Shown here: positions 1 to 5,725 of the stretch, one piece after another
Layout of the letters: each line of letters starts with the position of its first letter
Position numbering within the stretch: position 1 is the stretch's first letter
NCBI GenBank assembly: GCA_002496355.1
Contig: DAJP01000056.1
Span: forward strand, 1 to 5,967
Length of the DNA stretch: 5,967 nt
Source: Euryarchaeota archaeon UBA346
GTDB taxonomy: Archaea; Thermoplasmatota; E2; DHVEG-1
Direction of reading: 5' to 3'
Program-made: the position numbers and the translations under genes
Notes under the pieces: generated by a model
Database searches by the model: none
The model's input: the letters and a program-made list of their open reading frames with translations, nothing else
What the model was told of the DNA's origin: nothing

Positions 1-32
1 GTAAATCAATCGCACTCATAGATACTATATAA

Positions 33-55
33 GTGCAGGGGAAGTGACTTCAACC
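33..55 (-). repeat. Degenerate copy of the tRNA-Leu 3' end (possible att scar)
   Basis: These 23 bp match positions 4471-4493, which are the last 22 bases of the tRNA-Leu(CAA) gene plus one flanking base. The orientation is the same and 20 of 23 positions agree; the first 12 (33-44) are identical. The differences fall in the T-arm part. Seen: the repeat. Known: elements that integrate into tRNA genes leave a copy of the tRNA 3' end at their far border. Inferred: this may be the distal border of an old insertion of about 4.4 kb. A chance tRNA fragment or a decayed second tRNA is also possible, because the rest of a tRNA is not visible beside it. Confidence 0.5.
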
Positions 56-58
56 TCA

Positions 59-74
59 GGTTCAAATCTCTTTT
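59..74 (+). repeat. 16-bp direct repeat, left copy (T-arm-like)
   Basis: The 16 bases GGTTCAAATCTCTTTT occur here and again at 4393-4408 without a mismatch. The first ten bases equal the T-arm/B-box of the tRNA-Leu gene read in the tRNA sense direction, and 13 of 16 match overall. This copy begins 3 bp after the tRNA-3'-end-like repeat at 33-55 and ends 4 bp before the stop codon of the 79-1503 gene. With the neighbouring repeat it forms an imperfect palindrome (46-55 against 59-68, 8 of 10 pairs). Confidence 0.6.
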
Positions 75-78
75 ATTA

Positions 79-1503
79 TTAGACCATTTTCGTACAAAAA
101 GCGAAGATAAAGCGAAATCCTAGGTGACCCGTGTAGCTATTCAGAATGATGATGTGTTCTCCAGAGCTATAACTTGTATAGGTAAATGGTTGGAAGGTGA
201 TTACCTTCAGATTGATTGCAGTAAATGCAATGGTGTCACCAACATAGGAGGGGTTTTTTAGTCTACCAACGATGAATGCCTTCTGATATTTTTCGATAGA
301 CAGGTTTTTTGTAAGCTTTGCGGTATCACCGTAATCATCAATCACGGTTAATGTCACCCTGTAGGTTCCGGAGGTCTGATAGATATGGGTGATGATTTCT
401 CCAGCTCCTTCAGTGCCATCACCAAAATCCCACAGCCAGTCTGTCATCACTCCATCAGGGTCGTAAGAGGAGGATGCATCCAGGGTGACGGTCAGTTCAT
501 CAACGGTAGATGTGAAGTTGGCGATTGGTGGTGAGTTCTGGAAGATAGACATGATGTGTGGCTCAGACCAGTTGCTTTGCCCTCCGATTCCTTTCAATTG
601 CGCCCGAATCTCGTAGATGCCTCCCTTTGCCCATGAATGCGATGCAGAGGCATTAGATCCAGATGAATACGGACCAAGCCAGTCCGTGATGTTGCCATCA
701 TCCCAATCCCATTGACAGTATAATGATTCTCCTAATGGGTCGGTTAGTGGGTTTGTATAAAACATATATTCAGTGTTATTTACACCTTCGTTAGGGCCAA
801 TAATAACAGGAGCGCTGGGAGGAATTAAGAGAAAACCCTCTAATTGAAAACACATATTATAATGATCACCCCATGAATAATAGGCATCCTCCCAATCAGG
901 TACACCGAAAAATGCACATTTGTATACCGCCTCGTGCATAAGGATTGGCTCTGTATGAACACCTATCCCCCATTCTGGACCCATCGGTGCAACAGCCTGA
1001 ATACTAATCCAATAAATCATGTTTTTTAAAAATAATATAGACTCTGTAAATGTTATATTATAAGAATACCAATAGTTTTCAATAAATGTTTCGTTTGTTT
1101 CAAGATTAGGAAAGAATATTGGTCCATATGCAACATCTCCAGGAGCGCATCCATCACCCCGGTCAAGGAAAAATGTGATTTGCATATCAAACTGATCGTC
1201 CTGACATTTCGACTTTGAAGTATAAAAGCCAATCCAATTAACTCCATTGATATACGTATCATTTTCAAAAGAGAAATCATCTGCGGCCCATGCTTCAATT
1301 GGATAAAATTGATCCCATTGGGAAAGAATTGCCGAAGAATAATTCATTCCGTTATCCCATATAATATTTTTCATTTGTTTATCAAAATAATTTATGCAAG
1401 TATATGAATTTGAAGAGTATGCTTCAATAATAAAGTTAAATGAATTGATAGTTAAAAGAGAAAACAAAATTACAATTGAAATAAATTTAATTTTCTGTTG
1501 AAT
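79..1503 (-). CDS. Secreted beta-sandwich/PKD-domain surface protein
   Basis: A 474-residue exported protein of unknown specific function. Numbering is from a proposed ATT start at 1501-1503. The first in-frame conventional alternative is TTG at 1465-1467, which would give 462 residues. ATT is preferred because GGAGGA lies 7 nt upstream (1511-1516) and because the extra 12 residues supply a lysine-containing n-region (QQKIK) for a signal peptide whose hydrophobic core runs to about residue 26. Domains by eye: an N-terminal beta-sandwich at about 45-222 (WDNG, ADDF, acidic and aromatic turns); an Ig/PKD-like domain at about 230-322 with a WDWDDG turn; a canonical PKD domain at about 323-403 (DASSSYDPDG, WDFGDGT, HIYQTSGTYRVTLTV); then a 65-residue C-terminal module. 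PKD domains usually support protein-protein or carbohydrate contacts outside the cell. No catalytic motif or C-terminal membrane anchor is obvious. It probably shares a transcript with the gene 53 bp upstream. Confidence 0.82.
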   Translation of the reverse strand: MQQKIKFISIVILFSLLTINSFNFIIEAYSSNSYTCINYFDKQMKNIIWDNGMNYSSAILSQWDQFYPIEAWAADDFSFENDTYINGVNWIGFYTSKSKCQDDQFDMQITFFLDRGDGCAPGDVAYGPIFFPNLETNETFIENYWYSYNITFTESILFLKNMIYWISIQAVAPMGPEWGIGVHTEPILMHEAVYKCAFFGVPDWEDAYYSWGDHYNMCFQLEGFLLIPPSAPVIIGPNEGVNNTEYMFYTNPLTDPLGESLYCQWDWDDGNITDWLGPYSSGSNASASHSWAKGGIYEIRAQLKGIGGQSNWSEPHIMSIFQNSPPIANFTSTVDELTVTLDASSSYDPDGVMTDWLWDFGDGTEGAGEIITHIYQTSGTYRVTLTVIDDYGDTAKLTKNLSIEKYQKAFIVGRLKNPSYVGDTIAFTAINLKVITFQPFTYTSYSSGEHIIILNSYTGHLGFRFIFAFCTKMV

Positions 1504-1556
1504 TTTTTATTCCTCCATATATTGATATAATATTTATTATTTATTAACTTTTTTAT
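1504..1556 (-). other. AT-rich intergenic spacer between the two surface genes
   Basis: 53 bp of nearly pure A/T. On the minus strand it contains TATA-like stretches (about 1524-1545) ahead of the Shine-Dalgarno at 1511-1516, so the downstream gene might have its own promoter. No T-run terminator for the upstream gene is seen on the coding strand, which favours at least partial co-transcription. The composition makes any TATA call weak. Confidence 0.35.
1511..1516 (-). promoter_or_regulatory. Shine-Dalgarno that decides an ATT start
   Basis: Read on the minus strand this is GGAGGA, 7 nt before the ATT at 1503-1501. From there the frame stays open through the whole 474-residue protein. The next in-frame possible start, TTG at 1467, is 43 nt from the motif, too far for it to serve. 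A stop codon (TAA) lies two codons upstream of ATT in the same frame, so no longer ORF exists. The short reading frame beginning ATGGAG inside the motif stops after three codons. Confidence 0.6.
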
Positions 1557-4325
1557 CTAATTTTTAAAATTATTTGGATCCGTACTTGAAATATACTCTT
1601 CCCCATCATTATAATCATCATTATCAGTATCCGCAAGAAATGGATTTGTAAAAGTAATAAATAATTCTTGCCAATCTGATAAATTATCCTTATCTGAATC
1701 ACAATTTTGTAAAGTCGAATTATCCGGGATATTGATTAATATAAATGAGCAAATTGATCTATTACAAATAACACTTGGGTATTTATTCCAGTCATATACG
1801 TCAAGTAAAAATTCGAAAATATTATTGTCAGTAAAATTATGATCATCTACCAGACCTTTACTAAAGCCTGTGCATAAATAATATGTATCATTATAATCCT
1901 CTAAATTATTGTTCCAATAAATTTCTGAATGACTATCGTTTGAATAATCGAATTGAATCAGATTATTACCACCCCCGCTCATAGCAGCAGCTCTTATTTT
2001 TATCCAACAAAAATTTATTTTTCCATCTGAACTAGAAGACCAAATATGGTAATAGATATTGTTAAAAATCAGGGTTTTAGCGCATATTGAATCATCGTAG
2101 AAAAAACCTGTGAATGAATTACAATATCTCAAATGCATATTGTCATCTAATACTTGGTTATAATTAGAGAGATATCCTGTATCGTTCAAAGAAGAATCAG
2201 GTCCCTGATCTTGGTGTAAACGATCATATATATCTCTATCACAAAATAAATAGGTTGGGGGGTTTCCTGTTCCCACGGTATAATTAAAAAGATAAAGCGG
2301 AGTATAGCTGATATCGATTGGATCGCACTCAAGTTGCACAAACCTCCGGGTATATCCCCCACCAATACCAGTTTTATTCCACCATCGACAATATGAGTTA
2401 TTCGCGGTGTCATTTGCGACAATGTTAAATGAATAATCATATCCTGCGTGGGTTGAGATAAATCCACTGGTGTTGTATTCCCAGTAGTTCCCTGCTTGTT
2501 TAAATTCGTAGCTCCAGTTCGTCCATGTAGTGTTACACAACCATTGGAGCCAGACATTGGAGACGTTTGCTGCAGTGTATTGGTTGCTAGCACCAGTAGG
2601 ATGGAGGACAGAGAGATTGATGTAGATCCAATCCTCGTGTTGGCGACTATCGTTGGTGTAGTAACCATCGCTCCAGACGCCATCAAGTTTTATGTTTTCT
2701 CCTGGTGGCTGCCAGTAGGGGCCGCCTATGTCGCTGAGGTTTCCTGCGAAATTGATGGTGATGGAGAGTGATAACATGTAGGTGATGATGCATTTTGGTT
2801 TGTAACCGGTGCCTTTTTCAGCAGAATAGATCTCAATGTATTCGTTTGGATCTGTCTTTGTTGGAGGGTTTTGGTTGATGTCTCGGTTGCTACGGAGGCA
2901 GAGTTTAGTGGTTCCGGTGAGGTTGACCCAGGATTGCCCCTGCGTGTTGAGGGTGATGGTGTTGTATCCTGTGGTGATGAAATCTGAGGTGTTCAGGGAG
3001 CCGCCATCATCTGAGTAGTTTCTCTGGTCGTAGTCGGTGGTTTGTAATGGGGCATGTGGGTTGGCGGGTTGGCCGTTTTGGATGGTGAGGTTGAATTCTT
3101 GGGAGGTGATTTGTTTGTTTTTCCCATAGAGGGAAACACTTACGGAAGTAATACTCGCATTGTCATGGATCGAGGAGGTGTTGAAGAAAAGGAACCCACG
3201 GTCAATGGTATACAATGTGAGGGGTGGTGAGGAGACTCGTTGACCGATAGTGAGATAGTCATAGGTGTCTCGTATGGTTCCGGTGATGGATTCCCAGGCA
3301 GCCGTATAATTCGCATTTAATTTATCTAGGTATCCATCTGTGGTACTACCATAGATGGTGACTGAGGGGTCGATAGAAACAGGTAAGATCCTGTTGGGAT
3401 TGGATAGCCAAATGCAGGGGACATGGATTTGGATCCAAAGATCTCCAGAGAGTGTCATTTGAAGGGTTTTGTTGAGGAGGATCACTGAATCCTGAGAACT
3501 GTTATCCCAGGCGTAGAGGGGTGGGATAGAAAACACGATCGCATTCTGATGGTCTCTGAAGGAGATGGTTTCTGATGTTGTGACTGTTTGATTCTCCCAG
3601 ACTCCATAATTTTTAAAGAGGATTTGGTTTGGTCCGTAGGTGATGCCAAGGCTTTGGTTGTCTGACTCAGGCTCTGTGGTGTTCAGGTGTAATGTTTCTG
3701 TGAAATCAAGGGTGCAGTTCTCATTGTCTGATGGTGGGAGTACGCTTGTGTTGCTGATGAGGTAGAGGGATCTGACTCCAGAATTTTTACAAGAGAGCAT
3801 CAGATGGATCCCGCTACCATAGAGATCTGGATATATGATCGAGTTATTGGCTATAACGCCGGTTGCTGATTGTTTGTTATGGACATGGGCACCATCGCTG
3901 TAATTGAGAGAATTTGTGGGTATGATTGAGAGGATATGTGAACTGTGGATGATGGAGTAGAGTGTGTTGGTATCAGTGCTGACATCTGTGAAATAGGTTT
4001 GGTAACGTGATTTGTTCATCCCATACCTATATGTTTGTCCATCGACCGTATGGTTAACTCTGATGATGTTGGTGTCGATGGGTTTCCAGGTGTGATTTGT
4101 GCCTTGGTAGTTGATCTCGTCGGTGTAGAGTTCGAGGGCATATTCTCCGGTGGAGGTGTTGTAGTATTTGTTCCAGGTTGCGTTTCGTTCAATCAAGGTG
4201 TAATGAGTTAGTGGGTTGTTTTCGTCAGGGATGCTACTTTGACCGATGAAATGATTTGGTAATTGTTGTAGGATTGTAATAATCATTAATATGGCAATTA
4301 TTATCACAATGAGTTTGTGTTTCAT
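1557..4325 (-). CDS. Large secreted surface protein: RHS/wall-protein-like N-terminus, DNRLRE-like domain, calcium loops
   Basis: A 922-residue exported protein; specific role unknown. The ATG at 4325 is supported by GGAGG 10 nt upstream. Residues 1-25 are a signal peptide or anchor (MKHK followed by an Ile/Leu-rich core). Residues about 40-320 (IERNATWNKYYN, then EINYQGTNHTWKPID, ending LPVSIDPSV) recall the N-terminal segment of bacterial wall-associated/RHS-type secreted proteins. Residues about 323-516 fit the DNRLRE/CBM96-like beta-sandwich (DGYLDK, DRGFLFFNTSSI, SVSVSLYG). More beta-rich segments follow, at about 525-665 and 730-870. The C-terminus has two DxDxD calcium loops (D876-E887 and D899-E910), as in thrombospondin-3/dockerin-like repeats. 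YD repeats and a toxin tip are absent. Close to 40 N-x-S/T sequons suggest heavy glycosylation. Cysteines rise from 5 in the first 516 residues to 11 in the last 406. The last 200 codons are markedly AT-rich. Confidence 0.85.
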   Translation of the reverse strand: MKHKLIVIIIAILMIITILQQLPNHFIGQSSIPDENNPLTHYTLIERNATWNKYYNTSTGEYALELYTDEINYQGTNHTWKPIDTNIIRVNHTVDGQTYRYGMNKSRYQTYFTDVSTDTNTLYSIIHSSHILSIIPTNSLNYSDGAHVHNKQSATGVIANNSIIYPDLYGSGIHLMLSCKNSGVRSLYLISNTSVLPPSDNENCTLDFTETLHLNTTEPESDNQSLGITYGPNQILFKNYGVWENQTVTTSETISFRDHQNAIVFSIPPLYAWDNSSQDSVILLNKTLQMTLSGDLWIQIHVPCIWLSNPNRILPVSIDPSVTIYGSTTDGYLDKLNANYTAAWESITGTIRDTYDYLTIGQRVSSPPLTLYTIDRGFLFFNTSSIHDNASITSVSVSLYGKNKQITSQEFNLTIQNGQPANPHAPLQTTDYDQRNYSDDGGSLNTSDFITTGYNTITLNTQGQSWVNLTGTTKLCLRSNRDINQNPPTKTDPNEYIEIYSAEKGTGYKPKCIITYMLSLSITINFAGNLSDIGGPYWQPPGENIKLDGVWSDGYYTNDSRQHEDWIYINLSVLHPTGASNQYTAANVSNVWLQWLCNTTWTNWSYEFKQAGNYWEYNTSGFISTHAGYDYSFNIVANDTANNSYCRWWNKTGIGGGYTRRFVQLECDPIDISYTPLYLFNYTVGTGNPPTYLFCDRDIYDRLHQDQGPDSSLNDTGYLSNYNQVLDDNMHLRYCNSFTGFFYDDSICAKTLIFNNIYYHIWSSSSDGKINFCWIKIRAAAMSGGGNNLIQFDYSNDSHSEIYWNNNLEDYNDTYYLCTGFSKGLVDDHNFTDNNIFEFLLDVYDWNKYPSVICNRSICSFILINIPDNSTLQNCDSDKDNLSDWQELFITFTNPFLADTDNDDYNDGEEYISSTDPNNFKN

Positions 4326-4335
4326 AAATTATTTT

Positions 4336-4340
4336 CCTCC
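4336..4340 (-). promoter_or_regulatory. Shine-Dalgarno of the 922-aa surface gene
   Basis: GGAGG on the minus strand, 10 nt before the ATG at 4325. It fixes this ATG as the start, and the translated N-terminus is a convincing signal peptide. Confidence 0.65.
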
Positions 4341-4364
4341 GCTTTGGTTTCAATCTGTTGTTTG

Positions 4365-4377
4365 TTTATATATTTTT
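4365..4377 (-). promoter_or_regulatory. Archaeal TATA box of the surface-protein operon
   Basis: The minus strand reads AAAAATATATAAA, a good archaeal TATA element. Transcription would begin about 25 nt downstream, near 4340-4348. That leaves a leader of about 15-23 nt, which includes or just meets the Shine-Dalgarno at 4336-4340. It lies between the start codon and the 16-bp repeat at 4393-4408. Confidence 0.5.
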
Positions 4378-4392
4378 GTTTTCACTTGGTGT

Positions 4393-4408
4393 GGTTCAAA
4401 TCTCTTTT
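4393..4408 (+). repeat. 16-bp direct repeat, right copy (T-arm-like)
   Basis: Identical over 16 bases to 59-74 and in the same orientation, so the two copies bracket the two surface genes together with their promoter. As with the left copy, the sequence resembles the T-arm of tRNA-Leu read in the sense direction, but here it lies on the strand opposite to the nearby tRNA. A shared GTACAAAA also follows each copy (92-99 after the left, 4432-4439 after the right), with spacers of 17 and 23 bp. Confidence 0.6.
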
Positions 4409-4450
4409 TTTCACCACACAGACGTGATCCTGTACAAAATAATAGTTTTT

Positions 4451-4471
4451 CTCCTGTTAGAATCATAGGAG
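4451..4471. repeat. Short inverted repeat next to the tRNA 3' end
   Basis: CTCCTGT and ATAGGAG pair around a 7-nt loop, giving a seven-pair stem with one G-T. It abuts the last base of the tRNA gene. On the minus strand, the direction of tRNA transcription, it is followed by A-rich then T-rich sequence (ending TATTATTTT around 4437-4445), so it could aid termination or 3' processing. It could also be an integration-related arm site. Stem length is modest and chance cannot be excluded. Confidence 0.25.
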
Positions 4472-4556
4472 TGCAGGGGAAGGGATTTGAACCCCCGAAC
4501 CTCTGCAGGAACAGATCTTGAGTCTGTCGCCGTAGACCAGGCTTGGCTACCCCTGC
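4472..4556 (-). tRNA. tRNA-Leu (anticodon CAA)
   Basis: An 85-nt class II tRNA reading codon UUG. Acceptor GCAGGGG pairs with CCCCTGC and is followed by discriminator A73, as expected for leucine. The D arm is closed by GCC/GGC. The anticodon arm ACAGA-CTCAAGA-TCTGT carries CAA (plus-strand 4518-4520) with U33. The 14-nt variable region forms a small CCT/AGG stem. The T arm is GGGGG-TTCAAAT-CCCTT with two G-T pairs. There is no intron, and CCA is not encoded at the 3' end (the next bases are CTC). The gene stands alone, divergent from the phosphofructokinase gene. Its 3' end is partly duplicated at 33-55, marking it as a possible integration target. Confidence 0.95.
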
Positions 4557-4582
4557 ACGAGCAACACATGAACGGTTCAATC

Positions 4583-4590
4583 ATAATAAA
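4583..4590 (-). promoter_or_regulatory. TATA-like box of the tRNA-Leu gene
   Basis: TTTATTAT on the minus strand is centred about 30 bp before the first base of the mature tRNA. That is the distance expected of an archaeal TATA element when transcription begins a few bases before the tRNA. The match to the consensus is only fair. Confidence 0.4.
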
Positions 4591-4653
4591 GATTTAGGTC
4601 CTATCTTCCAGAGGAGGGAATTCAAAGACAACTATCGTTATACCGCGGAATGG

Positions 4654-4662
4654 TTTAAAAAG
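4654..4662 (+). promoter_or_regulatory. TATA-like box of the phosphofructokinase gene
   Basis: TTTAAAAAG in the 143-bp gap between the divergent tRNA and the phosphofructokinase gene. A start site about 25 nt downstream would fall near 4683-4687, just ahead of the Shine-Dalgarno at 4688-4694, giving a short leader. This is the only A/T-rich box at a suitable distance. Confidence 0.45.
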
Positions 4663-4687
4663 TAAGAAGCGATTTCAGTGTTGCACT

Positions 4688-4694
4688 AGGTGAT
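4688..4694 (+). promoter_or_regulatory. Shine-Dalgarno of the phosphofructokinase gene
   Basis: AGGTGAT complements the 16S rRNA 3' tail and ends 5 nt before the ATG at 4700. The ATG at 4693 overlaps this motif, is out of frame with the enzyme and is not used. Confidence 0.6.
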
Positions 4695-4699
4695 GGAAG

Positions 4700-5707
4700 A
4701 TGGGCCAAGGAAAATACATCGGAGTTCTTTCAAGTGGTGGTGATGCGCCAGGTATGAATGCCGCTATCCGTGCGGTTGTACGCACCGGGATTTACCATGG
4801 AAACACCATGTTTGGGATCAAACGTGGATATCAAGGCATGATCGAAGGGGACATCGAACAAGTCAACCGATACTTTGTCAGCAACATCATCAAGGACGGA
4901 GGCACGGTCCTGCAGACCGCCCGGAGCAGCGAGTTCCTCACAAAAGAAGGACGGGAAAAAGCATTCAAATCCCTCAAACGCTTCGGCATCGACAGCATCA
5001 TCGTCATCGGTGGCGATGGTTCCTTCCGAGGACTGCATCAATTGATCCAGGAGTTCCCTATCCAGGGCATCGGGGTTCCTGGGACGATTGACAATGATCT
5101 CTATGGTACTGATTTTACCATTGGTTTTGACACCGCAGTCAACACTGCACTGGAGGCGATCGATAAAATCAGAGATACCGCCTCATCACATTCACGATTA
5201 TTCATCATTGAAGTCATGGGACGGACTTCAGGATACATCGCCCTCTACACCGGTATCGGTGGAGGAGCAGAGGATATCCTCATCCCAGAGTCCCCCATGC
5301 AGATCCCTCAACTTGTCTCAGAATTAGAGGCACAATACAAAGCAGGGAAAAAAAGCAGTATCATTGTGATAGCAGAAGGGGAAACAACGGGTGGTGCCGC
5401 GGAGATAAAAGCAGCCATCGAACAAGTTATCAATTGGGACATTAAAGTCAGTGTCCTTGGTCATGTGCAACGCGGTGGAGATCCCTCGGCATTCGACCGG
5501 GTGCTTGCAAGCAGACTGGGGTATGAATCTGTGCTTGCGGTGATGAACAATGAGACGGATAAGATGGTTGGGATGGTCAACAAATCACCAGTGCTGACTC
5601 CCTTACAGGACACCTGGACGAAGAAAAAAGACATGGACCTGACATATCTAAAGATGAATGAAGTCCTTGCTGCTCAACAAGTCAAAGCATTGGAAGTAAC
5701 CGTGTAA
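4700..5707 (+). CDS. pfkA: ATP-type 6-phosphofructokinase (PFK-A family)
   Basis: A cytosolic enzyme of 335 residues, slightly longer than bacterial PfkA (about 320), phosphorylating fructose 6-phosphate to fructose 1,6-bisphosphate. Visible motifs: SSGGDAPGMNAAIR (11-24) in the nucleotide site, GGDGS (104-108), PGTIDND (127-133) with catalytic Asp131, EVMGR (171-175), IAEGE (224-228), LGHVQRGGDP (253-262). Both family determinants of the phosphate donor are glycine (G107 and G128, equivalent to E. coli 104 and 124); PPi-dependent members usually have Asp and Lys there. ATP use is therefore expected, though not proven. Lys249 aligns by eye with E. coli Arg243, which contacts substrate phosphate, a conservative change. 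The gene stands alone, divergent from the tRNA and convergent with truA. In archaea, ADP-dependent or PfkB-type enzymes are more familiar, so bacterial ancestry by transfer is possible. Confidence 0.93.
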   Translation: MGQGKYIGVLSSGGDAPGMNAAIRAVVRTGIYHGNTMFGIKRGYQGMIEGDIEQVNRYFVSNIIKDGGTVLQTARSSEFLTKEGREKAFKSLKRFGIDSIIVIGGDGSFRGLHQLIQEFPIQGIGVPGTIDNDLYGTDFTIGFDTAVNTALEAIDKIRDTASSHSRLFIIEVMGRTSGYIALYTGIGGGAEDILIPESPMQIPQLVSELEAQYKAGKKSSIIVIAEGETTGGAAEIKAAIEQVINWDIKVSVLGHVQRGGDPSAFDRVLASRLGYESVLAVMNNETDKMVGMVNKSPVLTPLQDTWTKKKDMDLTYLKMNEVLAAQQVKALEVTV

Positions 5708-5725
5708 ACAACTGTGCTGAGATCA
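5708..5725. other. 18-bp convergent gap between pfkA and truA
   Basis: There is no room here for an independent terminator. The first T-run usable by pfkA transcripts is a T6 at about 5749-5754, inside the truA reading frame. The two transcripts therefore probably overlap at their 3' ends. Confidence 0.4.

Noticed and set aside
1..19. ATG at 19-17 on the minus strand (reading M-S-A-I-D-L) after a TATA-like TTATATAGTA at 23-32
   Set aside because: The TATA-like sequence is only a few bases before the ATG, too close for an archaeal promoter. Only six codons are visible, so a gene start cannot be supported.
59..74. Second tRNA gene on the plus strand at the T-arm-like repeat
   Set aside because: The T-loop-like bases are not flanked by complementary stems, and no acceptor or anticodon arm can be built around either copy.
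2186..3018. Open frames (166, 91 and 60 codons) inside the 922-aa gene
   Set aside because: They are other-frame shadows of a strong coding sequence, with no ribosome site or recognisable domain.
4389..4419. Hairpin GTGTGGT/ACCACAC with a T-rich loop, possible terminator
   Set aside because: A 7-bp stem with a 17-nt loop. The T-run is on the plus strand, where no transcript is expected to end, and it is A-rich on the strand that is transcribed.
4291..4580. Open frames of 76 codons on both strands across the tRNA region
   Set aside because: They run through the tRNA-Leu gene and its flanks. Their peptides are translations of tRNA arms, and they have no convincing ribosome sites.
4730..5327. 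Open frames of 103 and 79 codons inside the phosphofructokinase gene
   Set aside because: The PFK-A motifs in the main frame are unambiguous, so these are shadows.
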